From CAYFLR01 sp964343805 (GTDB taxonomy: Bacteria > Bdellovibrionota_B > Oligoflexia > CAYFLR01), in assembly GCA_964343805.1 (NCBI GenBank), contig CAYFLR010000001.1:1-64000 (forward strand): a stretch of 64,000 bases of DNA, in the 5' to 3' direction. Of this stretch, positions 54,499 to 63,642 are shown one piece after another; within the stretch, counting starts at the first letter, position 1; every line of letters starts with the position of its first letter. The position numbers and the translations under genes are program-made. The notes under the pieces are model-generated. The model saw only the letters and a program-made list of their open reading frames with translations. It made no database searches and was not told the DNA's origin.

Positions 54499-55539
54499 CT
54501 AATTTTGTATTTTGTCAACTAATTCTCTGTCGCCGGAAGGTTTTCCTAGCTCGTCAATATAGAGCACCCTTGCCGCTGGATAGTGCTGTTTAATTAGCTG
54601 GTCCCCCTTTTCTTTACCTAAGATGAAGAGGGTTGTAGCTAAAGCATCTGCCAGCATGGTTTGGGGATGCATTACTGAGACACTTTGTAATCCTTCGGCT
54701 GGATACCCGGTTCTTGGATCTATAATATGGTGATATCTCTTGTTTTTTATTATCACATACTTCTCATAGTCTCCTGAAGTTACAACCGCTGAGGGTTCTG
54801 AAATAGGAATTGTAAAAAGGAGTCTTCCACGTGATTCCCGTGGATGCTGAATTCCGGTGGTCCAATGTTTATCATATTTAGTACCGGTTAAGTAGATATC
54901 TCCTCCACCGTTAACAATGAAGTTTGCTAAGCCTTCATCCTTCAAAACCTTGGCGGCCTGGTCTACTGCGTATCCCTTAACATAGGCTCCCATTCCCACT
55001 TTAGTGTTGGCATCTTTGAGAAAAATGGTTTTATTCTCTTTGTTTATCTCTATATTCTGGTAATTGATCCATTTTTTACTTTCTTCAATAAATGCGGGTT
55101 TGGGTGGCAAGAAAGGTCGCTTATTATAATTCCAAACATCTTTGAAGGAGTGGAAGGTGATGTCAAAGGCCCCCTCAGACAGCTGGGAGAGCTTCTCCGC
55201 AAATTCAAATAGCATGATGGTTTCATCATCGACCGCAAGAGGTTTTTTTCCAGCAGACTGGTTAATCCTTGAAAGCAGACTGTTTGGTTTATAGGTACTG
55301 TACTTTTTATCTAGATCTTTGATTCTCTGAAAGGCCTTGGAGCTAATTTTCTTTAAATTTTCAGGCAATTTATCTGAGGCAATTAGGATAGTAAAGGCGG
55401 TTCCCATAATTATTTCAGATGCGGCATAGGGGGGAGGAGGTGGTTTTTTTGTCTGGTCTTTCAATTGGCGGTAAAGCCAGATATTGCCGGCTAACAGGAA
55501 GATAAATAGGATGATAGAAAAGTTCTTAGTATTATTCAT
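54499..55539 (-). CDS. apbE: FAD:protein FMN transferase (ApbE family)
   Basis: ApbE covalently attaches FMN to Thr of target proteins such as Rnf/Nqr subunits in the periplasm. The 346-residue protein has an N-terminal membrane anchor and then the family blocks: IIMGTAFTI, SLLSRINQSAG, GAFDITFHS, DANTKVGMGAYVKGYAVD, NFIVNGGGDIY, SGDYEKY, HHIIDPRTGYPA and ADALATTLFILG. Length and order are normal. No flavoprotein substrate gene is in the window. Confidence 0.95.
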   Translation of the reverse strand: MNNTKNFSIILFIFLLAGNIWLYRQLKDQTKKPPPPPYAASEIIMGTAFTILIASDKLPENLKKISSKAFQRIKDLDKKYSTYKPNSLLSRINQSAGKKPLAVDDETIMLFEFAEKLSQLSEGAFDITFHSFKDVWNYNKRPFLPPKPAFIEESKKWINYQNIEINKENKTIFLKDANTKVGMGAYVKGYAVDQAAKVLKDEGLANFIVNGGGDIYLTGTKYDKHWTTGIQHPRESRGRLLFTIPISEPSAVVTSGDYEKYVIIKNKRYHHIIDPRTGYPAEGLQSVSVMHPQTMLADALATTLFILGKEKGDQLIKQHYPAARVLYIDELGKPSGDRELVDKIQN

Positions 55540-55602
55540 ATTTGGAGTTTTGCTTTATTTATTTAAAAGTTGCAAGGAGAAAAGATTAAGGATTCCCTTT
55601 TT

Positions 55603-55631
55603 TTGACCGAGTAAAAGTTACGGTGTATGAT
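55603..55631 (+). promoter_or_regulatory. Sigma-70 type promoter of the PBP1A gene
   Basis: -35 TTGACC (55603-55608), a 17-bp spacer and -10 TATGAT (55626-55631), about 29 bp before the PBP1A start codon. Confidence 0.7.
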
Positions 55632-55659
55632 GAAAACATGGGAAAAATTAGAGGCGTGA

Positions 55660-57792
55660 ATGAAATCATCAAGGTTGGACAAGAAAAGGGATTTACTTCC
55701 TACCTATGTAGATGAATATTCGCTGTATGATGTAAATATTTCGGGCAAAATAGTGAAACGTGTTATTTTAGCCACTTGTGTGTTCTCATTACTCGTGACT
55801 GGGCTGACTTTCTGGGGGGTCAAAACAATTATATTAGACCTACCAGATGTGGATGCTTTGCACGAGTATCAACCCAAGCTGGCCACTGAAGTCTTTTCAT
55901 CAGATCAGAAGAAGATTGGCGAATTCTACAAAAATAAACGTTATTATGTAAGCTACAATGATATTCCAGAGAAGTTGATTCAGGCTTTCGTGGCATCAGA
56001 GGATCAAAACTTCTTCTCTCACAGTGGGGTTGATTTTACAGGCATCTTGAGAGCTTTAATTGTGGACCTTTTTAACCTCCGTTTGAAGCAAGGGGGCTCC
56101 ACTATTACTCAGCAGTTGGCAAGGGCCTACTTTCTCACTAATCACAAAACCATCACTCGAAAAGTAAAAGAGATTCTACTTTCCTACCAAATTGAACAGA
56201 ACCTGAAGAAAACTAAGATCATCGAGCTTTATCTCAATATGGTTTTCCTTGGCAATGGTTCTTATGGTGTGCTGGCCGCTTCTAAAACTTATTTTAAGAA
56301 AGAGTTAAGTGAGCTCAATCTTGGGGAGATGGCCCTTTTGGCAGGTTTACCCCAAGCTCCATCTAAATATAATCCGGTAAACAATCTGTCCGCAGCATTA
56401 AGACGTCAGCATTATGTACTCCGAAGAATGCGCCACAATGAATTTATATCTCAAGAGGAATGGAAAAAAGCTTCTGATACTCCCATCGTGATCAGTCCGA
56501 GAGATACATACAATTTTAAGTATGCTCCGTTTTTTATTGATTACGTTAGAAAAGAGCTTGGTAATCTATTCGATGAAGAGGTTATACTCACAGGCGGTCT
56601 AAAGGTTGTTACCTCGCTGGATTTTGATCTCCAGCAAAAAGCCAACCAGATTGTTAGAAGTAAAATTTCGGGTCTCAGGAAAAGGCAGAATAAACGGTGG
56701 ATCTTTAGGAAAAAAGAAAATGTGGCTAAGCTAGAAGGGGCTTTACTTTCTATTAATCCTAAAACGGGTCATATCAAAGCGATGGTGGGAGGGGTCGATT
56801 ATAGTAAGAGTCAGTATAATAGAGCCACTCAAAGTATCAGGCAACCTGGGTCCTCTATTAAACCTTTATATTATTCTCTAGCTATCGAGAAGGGCTATAA
56901 TCCAGCCTCTTTGTTCTCTGGCGAACCAATGACATACAACAATTGGACTCCTAAGAACTTTTCCAATGTCTATTACGATCACCTGACCATGTATTATGCT
57001 CTTATTAAATCTCTAAATACTGTTTCTGTACAAATATTTACCAAAGTAGGCATGAATCGCTTTCTTCGTTTTCTTAAGAAAATAGGAGTCAATACCCCCA
57101 TGAAGAAAGAGATGGGCCTCTCTTTAGGTTCTTCCGGCAGGACCATGATGGAACTTTCTACCGCCTATACCATGTTTCCTAATGGTGGGTATACAGTGAA
57201 GCCCGTTGCTATTTTAGAGGTTTACGATCGGGATGGGAATCTCATTTATGCTGATGAAGATCGAGTGAAAGAGAAGAAGAGAGTGTTAAAGCCTCAAACG
57301 GCTTATATCATGACCTCTTTGATGCAACATGTAATCAAGCGAGGAACTGGTTTTAATGCTCGTCATGCAGGGCGTTATATTGCAGGCAAAACAGGTACAA
57401 CCAATGAAGGTCGTGATACATGGTTTGTGGGCTTTTCTAAGGATTTACTCACCACAACATGGGTGGGACACGATGACTTTGTTTCCTTAGGTGGAGCTAC
57501 GGGATCTCGTTATGCGCTGCCAATTTGGTCATCTTTTATGAGACAGGCACTCAAAAAATATCCATCAAAACCCTTTCTCATGCCTTCAGGGTTGGTTCAT
57601 CATATGATCAATCCCATAAACGGTTCACCCAGTAGCAGCGGAGTTTTTATTCCTTTTAAGAGGGGGACCTATGCTCCCAATGCGTACTACTATAGCACCA
57701 ACTATTATCAACCGGAGAAAGATAAAAAGTACTCTGCCGGTAGTTCTTATAATGCTGAAAAAAAGGTTACAACCTTTGGGAGGTATTTCTAA
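55660..57792 (+). CDS. Bifunctional penicillin-binding protein 1A (GT51 transglycosylase/transpeptidase)
   Basis: The protein polymerises and cross-links peptidoglycan on the periplasmic side of the inner membrane. An N-terminal transmembrane helix (about residues 33-55) is followed by a GT51 domain with AFVASEDQNFFSHSG, GGSTITQQLAR and the KVKEI/EQNLKKTKIIELYLN region. A transpeptidase domain carries SSIK (Ser398, Lys401), SLN (451-453) and KTGTT (577-581), all complete. Length 710 is on the short side for PBP1A, with a short C-terminal tail. GAGG precedes ATG by 6 nt. The stop overlaps the next ATG by one base. Confidence 0.95.
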   Translation: MKSSRLDKKRDLLPTYVDEYSLYDVNISGKIVKRVILATCVFSLLVTGLTFWGVKTIILDLPDVDALHEYQPKLATEVFSSDQKKIGEFYKNKRYYVSYNDIPEKLIQAFVASEDQNFFSHSGVDFTGILRALIVDLFNLRLKQGGSTITQQLARAYFLTNHKTITRKVKEILLSYQIEQNLKKTKIIELYLNMVFLGNGSYGVLAASKTYFKKELSELNLGEMALLAGLPQAPSKYNPVNNLSAALRRQHYVLRRMRHNEFISQEEWKKASDTPIVISPRDTYNFKYAPFFIDYVRKELGNLFDEEVILTGGLKVVTSLDFDLQQKANQIVRSKISGLRKRQNKRWIFRKKENVAKLEGALLSINPKTGHIKAMVGGVDYSKSQYNRATQSIRQPGSSIKPLYYSLAIEKGYNPASLFSGEPMTYNNWTPKNFSNVYYDHLTMYYALIKSLNTVSVQIFTKVGMNRFLRFLKKIGVNTPMKKEMGLSLGSSGRTMMELSTAYTMFPNGGYTVKPVAILEVYDRDGNLIYADEDRVKEKKRVLKPQTAYIMTSLMQHVIKRGTGFNARHAGRYIAGKTGTTNEGRDTWFVGFSKDLLTTTWVGHDDFVSLGGATGSRYALPIWSSFMRQALKKYPSKPFLMPSGLVHHMINPINGSPSSSGVFIPFKRGTYAPNAYYYSTNYYQPEKDKKYSAGSSYNAEKKVTTFGRYF

Positions 57793-58154
57793 TGGGACTC
57801 CCAATTGAAAATGCTATTTCTCAATTACTCCAACAAATTGACCCTCAATTTAAAGATCTTGAAAATAAAGATCTAGAGAAGGATAAGGGGCGCAGTGTGG
57901 TGGGAGGGGTTTCTGGCAATCCTCATGAAGATGCTTCCTTGCTACGTAAAGAGAAAGTCGTTTCCATGCTCAATGGGCGGATCGATGAGAAGGTGATGCA
58001 GCATCTCACGAATCGACTCAACTCTTCTCCCGCTCTTCGCAAAATTGCCAAAAACCTGCAAGAGGGGCAGCCACTTTCCCAAAAAGATCAAGAAAAGGCA
58101 CGGAGTTTAGTGGAAGATCTTTTAGGGGAAGACCCTAACATGGTGGTTATCTAG
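57792..58154 (+). CDS. Small protein translationally coupled to PBP1A
   Basis: No family is recognised. The 120-residue soluble protein starts within the PBP1A stop codon (TAATG overlap), which couples its translation to PBP1A. Residues about 55-120 are helical and charged (LLRKEKVVSMLNGRIDEKV, NLQEGQPLSQKDQEKARS). The tight coupling suggests a PBP1A partner or regulator, or one acting in the same step; this is inference only. Confidence 0.75.
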   Translation: MGLPIENAISQLLQQIDPQFKDLENKDLEKDKGRSVVGGVSGNPHEDASLLRKEKVVSMLNGRIDEKVMQHLTNRLNSSPALRKIAKNLQEGQPLSQKDQEKARSLVEDLLGEDPNMVVI

Positions 58155-58177
58155 ATTTCATCACAACTTAAACGACA

Positions 58178-59551
58178 TTACTTGGTCTGGAACATGGCAA
58201 ATCTGCGATTTTGAGCTATAATATGCTTATCTAAATCCTGATTGGATTCGTTGACTTTCTTTAGATAATTTCGATTTCTGCGAGCCGCTCTTGCCAGTTC
58301 TTGAGTGTTGGCTGCCACTTGATCTGTCTTTGTAACTGTGCTGGTAGCCTGTGCTGCTGTTTTATGCACAGCCACAGCAATATTTGTGCTTGTTTGGTTG
58401 ATTTCATAGGAGAGCTGCAGTGATTCTTTCATGCTGTCAAACATGTTAGAGGTCATTCTTACTTGGTTTTCCACGGCCGCTTTAATGTCATGATTTAGTT
58501 CAGTTGACTTTTGAATCGATTCAACCACCATTTTATTTGTGTTGGTGCTTTGTTGAGCTTGCTTTTGTAGTTTCTCAACAGAGAGGGTGATTTGCTCCAG
58601 AGCACTCGCACTTTGAACTGAGAGGTCTTTTATTTCACTCGCAACAACCGCAAAACCTTTGCCATGTTCTTTGGCAGAAGCGGCCTCAATGGTGGCATTC
58701 AAGGCTAATAAATTGGTTTGTTCGGATATATCTTTAATCACCTTAATAAAGTTGGTGATACTTTCAGCGTGGTTGAGAAGATCTTTGATTTCTTGATTGG
58801 CCTGCCCGGCCACTTTAGAGGCATCTTCCCCGGCTGTAAGAGATAATGATGTAACATCTTTGATTTTGATTATATCTTGGTTGATTTGATCTAATCCTTC
58901 TTCCAGTTTCTCAAATTCCATTATGAGGTTATTGGCGGATTCAGATATTTTGGTGATACCCACATCTGTTTCATTAAAGGCTTTATGGAGTTCTTTGATA
59001 TTGAAATGAACATCATCTGTCATTTCAATGGACTGGTCAGAAATCTCAAACATTTTAGAGGATCCATTTTTTAGCAGGGTAAAGGCTTTTTGTAATTGTT
59101 CAGCCGAGCCAGACAGATCGCGGTGACAAATAACTAATTTGTCAATGGTGTTTGAAAACCAGGAGAAAAAGCATTGAGCCTGTTGAATCATTTGACCATA
59201 TTCATCATTTCCATCGTTGGGTAGCTGTTCTTGTAGATGGCCTCCTGCCACTTCTACAAAATAGTTGTTGGTGTTATTAATTCGACTCACGAGTTTAATT
59301 AATTTCTTATAAAGAATAATCCCAGGAATTGGCAAGAGTAGGAGGGTCAATATTTGAGTCACTATAAGTGCCGAAGTTACAGTAGGTGAGAATTTTAGTT
59401 GCCATATACCTAGAGTAATTAAGATCATTAAGAGAATGGCAACTGCAAAAATGATTACTACCATTCGAGTTAAAAACTTTAGGGGGGGCCGGTTCAGCTT
59501 GCTCATATTCGTCCTGTTTAAAAAAGGAGTATTATTAGTAAGATTATACAT
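58178..59551 (-). CDS. Methyl-accepting chemotaxis protein
   Basis: The C-terminal signalling domain contains the hairpin-tip sequence DISEQTNLLALNATIEA followed by GFAVVASEIKDLS, the hallmark of chemoreceptors that bind CheA and CheW. Two hydrophobic helices lie at the N-terminus (about residues 28-50 and 57-80), and the loop between them is only about seven residues. It therefore has no periplasmic sensor domain and probably senses from within the membrane or cytosol. A HAMP-like region follows (NYFVEVAGGHLQEQL). ATG 59551 has AAGGGAAG upstream; ATG 59506 is an alternative. No other che genes are in the window. Confidence 0.92.
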   Translation of the reverse strand: MYNLTNNTPFLNRTNMSKLNRPPLKFLTRMVVIIFAVAILLMILITLGIWQLKFSPTVTSALIVTQILTLLLLPIPGIILYKKLIKLVSRINNTNNYFVEVAGGHLQEQLPNDGNDEYGQMIQQAQCFFSWFSNTIDKLVICHRDLSGSAEQLQKAFTLLKNGSSKMFEISDQSIEMTDDVHFNIKELHKAFNETDVGITKISESANNLIMEFEKLEEGLDQINQDIIKIKDVTSLSLTAGEDASKVAGQANQEIKDLLNHAESITNFIKVIKDISEQTNLLALNATIEAASAKEHGKGFAVVASEIKDLSVQSASALEQITLSVEKLQKQAQQSTNTNKMVVESIQKSTELNHDIKAAVENQVRMTSNMFDSMKESLQLSYEINQTSTNIAVAVHKTAAQATSTVTKTDQVAANTQELARAARRNRNYLKKVNESNQDLDKHIIAQNRRFAMFQTK

Positions 59552-59632
59552 TGGATACTTCCCTTTAGGGAATTGAAAAAGGGGAGGTTGCTAAAATTAA
59601 CCAAATATGGGGTATGGGAATAGTGTTTTCAT

Positions 59633-59661
59633 TTACCATATAGATTCAAACATGTTACACT
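59633..59661 (+). promoter_or_regulatory. Candidate promoter implying a leaderless transcript for the 59667 gene
   Basis: TTACCA (59633-59638), a 17-bp spacer and TACACT (59656-59661) place the start point at about 59668, on the ATG itself, and no ribosome site precedes the ATG. Confidence 0.4.
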
Positions 59662-59666
59662 AAAGT

Positions 59667-61736
59667 ATGCCCAAATTTAAAAAACAGCTATTAATTGTAA
59701 ATGATGACAGTCGTTTGGTGAAGTCCACCTCCGCTCAATTGGCAAAGTCATCGATCCATACTCGCACCATCCATACCCAGAAAAGCCTGGCACTACAAAT
59801 TCATAAGAGTAAGCCGAATGCTATTTTAGTGAGCGATTATGGTGATGATGTGGCTGTGTTAGAGGTGCTGAAGTCTATTTTAGATAATGCTGAAACTCGA
59901 AATGTGAGGCTGATAGTTTTATCCAAAAATACGGAAAGACCTTTTGTGGAAGAGGTCTTATCTTTTGGTGTTAGAGATATTATTCCTCGCTATGTCGGAG
60001 TTAAGGACATTGTTAAGAGAATCCTTTTCGCCATCAGAGGAAACGAAGCAGAATATATACCTGATCGCTTGGTTCACTTTCCCTACAGTGATCGCATCAA
60101 AATCGAGTCTTTCTCTAAATTTACTTCCATCAGTGAACATGAATTGGTTATTGAAACTCCTGTCATTGTGGAACAGCAGCAGAGGGTTCAGTTAAGGGTG
60201 CCCTTTTGGCGAGATTTTGGTCTGGGGCGAGTGGCAGGGACTGTTCTTGAAACTAGAGAGCGTGGCCTCCTTTATCATATGAGTCGGGCAGTAGTGGTTA
60301 AGCCTGATATTTCAGAAGTGGAGAGAAAGAGTCTCCAAGCATGGATAGAAAAGCATCGAACCATTTCTTGTGGAAAAAGGGTCCCTGTTTATTGTGCTTT
60401 GAAAGATCGAGACCTAAGAAACAAGCTTTTGGATCAACACGCTTCTCAAAACTATTTTATTCGTCTCGCCTGGTCAAAGGCCACCGTTTTTAAAGAGCCG
60501 CTTTTCTTAGCTCCTCAAATTATAATTATCGATGAGATATTTTTAAATGAAGAGAGTATAGAAGAGTTCACGATTCTACTCGAAAAGCTGCAGACCAGAA
60601 CTTTTATCGTAGTGAATCAACAGACGCGAAATCCTAAGCTGAAGACCTTTTTTCAAAATTTTGAAACCATGCATCAGGTGCTCTTTTTTAGCCGTCTCAC
60701 TGTTGAAAAAATACAGCTCATTATAGATGATTTGGTAACGAAGCTTACCACCAGAAGAAACGCCTCGGGTATCTTTGAACAGTATGCCCCCATTTACATA
60801 CCGGAAAATCATAGATTCTCAAAATGCTATATGGTAATGGATGCTGAACTTTCTTATGTGGGGAATAACGAGCTTCAATTTGTCTCGCGTTATCAAATAT
60901 CGCGATTTACTCATGTTAAGGCTTCCTCGGCCTTTTTAAATAAGAAGGGGATTTTTCCAGCTTATTTAAAAATCTGTGATGTTTTTACCAAATCAAGATT
61001 AGGAAAAACGGATGTGAAACTTAAAAGAAAGTATGCCAAAGAGTTTTTCTATGAGGCTTACTTTGTTTGTTTTGCAGCTGCCAAAAGGTATCAGCTCAAA
61101 AACTTTATGCTAGAGAAGCTATTTATGGAGAACCAAAAGTTTTTCTCTGTATTTGCTGGAGAGTTAGAAGGGCAGGATGCTGAAGTAATCACAAAAATAG
61201 AACCTCCTAAAGATAATCTAGACCAACTTTCTCCCAAGCAGGATATAAGTAGAGATACTGAGGAAGTCATGGTTGAATCTAAGAGCCCCACTCCAGAGGT
61301 GTCAAAAGGTGTTCCCAAGACAATTCAGGAGGATTTAGATAAAGAGGTGGCGGATCAACTTGAGCATGAGACCCTTGAAAGGGAGGATATTGATCAAGTA
61401 GAAGATGAGTTAGAGTTATCAGATCAATTTGATACAGAAATACCAGATGATATCCCCAGCGAGTTGGCAGAGTCAATTTCTGAAGTGGTCAAAGATGATG
61501 ATTATTGGGATGAAGAGCCCTATATTCCATTACGTAAAGGGAGCCAGAAGAAGACGGATTCCTCTTTTAATATATTGAAATTACTAAAAGTTCTCCTTAT
61601 TATCTTTGTTGTTCTTTTTGTCTTACTTATCTCGGTGGTTTATATTTTCCCCATGTTAGAGAAGGGAAGTAAGATGTCTAGTTCAAGGTTTACTGAGTCC
61701 TTTCGCTCTATCGTACAACCTGCCAGTGATAAATGA
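59667..61736 (+). CDS. Receiver-like protein with middle PilZ-like region and C-terminal membrane helix
   Basis: The N-terminal 120 residues follow a receiver fold (LLIVNDDSRLV, LVSDYGDDV with a possible Asp). The order of pocket residues is weak and the KP motif is absent (IIPRYVG), so it may be a pseudo-receiver. Residues about 145-200 (SISEHELVIETPVIVE, VQLRVPFW) could be a PilZ-like beta-barrel, which binds c-di-GMP; the RxxxR motif is not clear. A second receiver-like region near 240-360 (IIIIDEIFL) is possible. An acidic linker (about 520-635) leads to one transmembrane helix near 645-665. It is a single gene, possibly leaderless. Role unknown. Confidence 0.65.
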   Translation: MPKFKKQLLIVNDDSRLVKSTSAQLAKSSIHTRTIHTQKSLALQIHKSKPNAILVSDYGDDVAVLEVLKSILDNAETRNVRLIVLSKNTERPFVEEVLSFGVRDIIPRYVGVKDIVKRILFAIRGNEAEYIPDRLVHFPYSDRIKIESFSKFTSISEHELVIETPVIVEQQQRVQLRVPFWRDFGLGRVAGTVLETRERGLLYHMSRAVVVKPDISEVERKSLQAWIEKHRTISCGKRVPVYCALKDRDLRNKLLDQHASQNYFIRLAWSKATVFKEPLFLAPQIIIIDEIFLNEESIEEFTILLEKLQTRTFIVVNQQTRNPKLKTFFQNFETMHQVLFFSRLTVEKIQLIIDDLVTKLTTRRNASGIFEQYAPIYIPENHRFSKCYMVMDAELSYVGNNELQFVSRYQISRFTHVKASSAFLNKKGIFPAYLKICDVFTKSRLGKTDVKLKRKYAKEFFYEAYFVCFAAAKRYQLKNFMLEKLFMENQKFFSVFAGELEGQDAEVITKIEPPKDNLDQLSPKQDISRDTEEVMVESKSPTPEVSKGVPKTIQEDLDKEVADQLEHETLEREDIDQVEDELELSDQFDTEIPDDIPSELAESISEVVKDDDYWDEEPYIPLRKGSQKKTDSSFNILKLLKVLLIIFVVLFVLLISVVYIFPMLEKGSKMSSSRFTESFRSIVQPASDK

Positions 61737-61741
61737 CCCTC

Positions 61742-62515
61742 TTAATGGAAACTAAATTCACAAGTTTTGGTATTTAAACTGTAGGTAGTATCTTCTACAA
61801 AAAGGCTAATCATATTCTCAGAAGTGCTAGGAAAAGGATTATAACCATCGGTTGCATTGGCGTTTTGCCAGTTATTGGGACCCCCAGCACAATAAGAATA
61901 AACCGCATCATCATCATAAAATAAAATGCCATCCTCATTCATGAGGGTGGGGGGACGGTGCAAATTGTTGTTTGTTCTATCTACATAGAATTTTCTTAGT
62001 TTATAATCATAGACGGCAATGTCATCTTGGTCATATAAAAAGGCTAGATTTCCCATGACTTTAATTACCACTAGGTCTTGGTCATTAACCACATTGAGAG
62101 TGTGAAACTCTTGTGTAGCTGAATCAAAAACAATAAAGTCACCGCGATCATAAATAGCAGCCAATTTATCACCACAGGCCATAGGGAGAGCGAAGTCAAA
62201 GTCGTGTACGTTTTCAGAGTAGACATAACCGTTGTAAGCCACGATGAAGAGATCCCCGCTGTATTCGCATTGAATCTTTTTGTTGATTCTGGTTGGGCAA
62301 ACCTGATCATTGGCAATTTGCTGGGTTGTAACGATTTCACTTCGACCATCTCTGCAGAATACAACAAACTTACCCGCGTGCTCTCCAGTGGTGATTTGAT
62401 GCATAGCGGTAACATCCTGCATAGACTTGGTTTCAGCCTCCTCTTCTTCAGTTTCTTCGGGGGTGCAGTAGGTTAAGCCGAGCAGGAACAAAAGGATCAT
62501 CATTTTTTTTAACAT
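61742..62515 (-). CDS. Acid-tethered lipoprotein of unknown function
   Basis: A signal ends in LTYC (Cys about residue 17), followed by an acidic tether (TPEETEEEEAE). The 240-residue remainder has repeated beta-type segments with YD or DD turns (AIYDRGDFIVFD, AFLYDQDDIAVYD, GILFYDDDAVY), suggesting a small beta-propeller or similar fold. GAAAGGAG precedes ATG. It is convergent with the receiver-like gene at 59667, with 5 bp between the stops. Confidence 0.75.
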   Translation of the reverse strand: MLKKMMILLFLLGLTYCTPEETEEEEAETKSMQDVTAMHQITTGEHAGKFVVFCRDGRSEIVTTQQIANDQVCPTRINKKIQCEYSGDLFIVAYNGYVYSENVHDFDFALPMACGDKLAAIYDRGDFIVFDSATQEFHTLNVVNDQDLVVIKVMGNLAFLYDQDDIAVYDYKLRKFYVDRTNNNLHRPPTLMNEDGILFYDDDAVYSYCAGGPNNWQNANATDGYNPFPSTSENMISLFVEDTTYSLNTKTCEFSFH

Positions 62516-62718
62516 GGACTCACTCCTTTCAAAGTGGTTATGCTTAGTTATCGGAAAATGAATAGATTTATTTAATTCCCTCCAATCAGCCTCCCATTTT
62601 AAAAATAAAATACTCGTCGATATCTTAATAATTTTAGAACCTTACTATTTGTCCATAAAGTTAAATTAGGCAAGGGCTGATAAGCTTATTATAAACTATT
62701 TAACTTGGAATAATTAAT

Positions 62719-63384
62719 ATGAGCAAGTCGCCCAAGGGGAAGCCCAGTGTTGTCCCTATAAATGAGAATTCTAGTAAACTATTAACGAAAGTTAGATCCT
62801 TAGATGAAATTCGTCCTTATTTCTTATTGGTTGATGATGATTATGATTTTGCTCAGTTTATCGAAAGAGTCTTAGCAAAAAGCTATTTATTGGATTATGC
62901 TCCAGATGGCTATACTGCCTTTCAGATGCTCTTTCAGAACGATTATCAGCTTGTTTTATGTGATATAAATATGCCTTACATTGGGGGGTTAACCCTTTTA
63001 GAGGAAATGCACAGTCGGAATATTAAAATTCCACTTATCTTTATCTCTGGCTATATTGATGAGGAGACGACGAGAGAGGCTCTGCGAAAAGGAGCCTACA
63101 ATGTCGTTGAAAAACCTTTCCAGATGGATGAACTAGTACAGAAAATAGAGATGGCAATACAATTAGATAGTAATAATCAAATTGAAAGTGTTGAAGATCA
63201 GGAACGAGCACATGTCTATAATCGTCTAAAAACCTATTACTATGATATACAGAATCTTCTTTATTTTATCAAGTTTCATAATATTTCACTCAGTGAGGTT
63301 ATGAAGGAATTAGACATAAAGGAAAGAACGGGAAAGTGTATCTTTGATGATGTTCGTAACCTAATCGTCAAAAAGTCCGCTTGA
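62719..63384 (+). CDS. Response regulator with C-terminal helical domain
   Basis: Residues about 34-150 form a receiver domain: FLLVDDDY, phospho-acceptor Asp82 in LCDINMPYIGG, FISGYID, and Lys in VEKPFQM. Residues 150-221 are helical (RLKTYYYDIQNLLYFIKF, SLSEVMKELDIKERTGK) and could bind another protein or nucleic acid, but no known output domain is recognised. The 32-residue N-terminal leader before the receiver is basic. Monocistronic. The palindromic repeats at 63395-63598 follow immediately and may terminate it. Confidence 0.85.
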   Translation: MSKSPKGKPSVVPINENSSKLLTKVRSLDEIRPYFLLVDDDYDFAQFIERVLAKSYLLDYAPDGYTAFQMLFQNDYQLVLCDINMPYIGGLTLLEEMHSRNIKIPLIFISGYIDEETTREALRKGAYNVVEKPFQMDELVQKIEMAIQLDSNNQIESVEDQERAHVYNRLKTYYYDIQNLLYFIKFHNISLSEVMKELDIKERTGKCIFDDVRNLIVKKSA

Positions 63385-63394
63385 TTGGCTTCCT

Positions 63395-63497
63395 AAAACG
63401 AACATCAGCTGCGTTGACATCAAAAATATCCCTCAATCCGTACTTGGCTGTACTGTCTTGATGGATATTTTTTCGTCGCCTTGCTGATGTCCGTTTT
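63395..63497. repeat. 103-bp imperfect palindrome, first copy of a duplicated element
   Basis: Outer arms AAAACGAACATCAGC (63395-63409) and 63483-63497 differ by one base. Inner arms 63422-63436 and 63458-63472 pair with one mismatch, and GTAC (63440-63443) pairs with 63450-63453. All centre near 63446. T runs on both strands let it act as a bidirectional terminator between the convergent 62719 and NIF3-type genes. Confidence 0.8.
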
Positions 63498-63521
63498 CGT
63501 TAGCCAACTTTATATGCCCAC

Positions 63522-63598
63522 AAACGAACATCAGCTGTGTTGACATCAAAAATATCCCTCAATCCGTACTTGGCTGTACTGTCTTGATGGATATTTTT
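63522..63598. repeat. 77-bp direct copy of the first palindromic element
   Basis: Starting 126 bp after the first copy, 77 bp repeat with only one base changed (C to T) and one T shorter. The outer right arm is replaced by a new direct copy of the AACAAACATCAGC end at 63616-63628. A tandem duplication with variation is the simplest reading. Confidence 0.85.
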
Positions 63599-63642
63599 CC
63601 GCTCACAAAGTCGGCAAACAAACATCAGCTTATCTAATCTTT

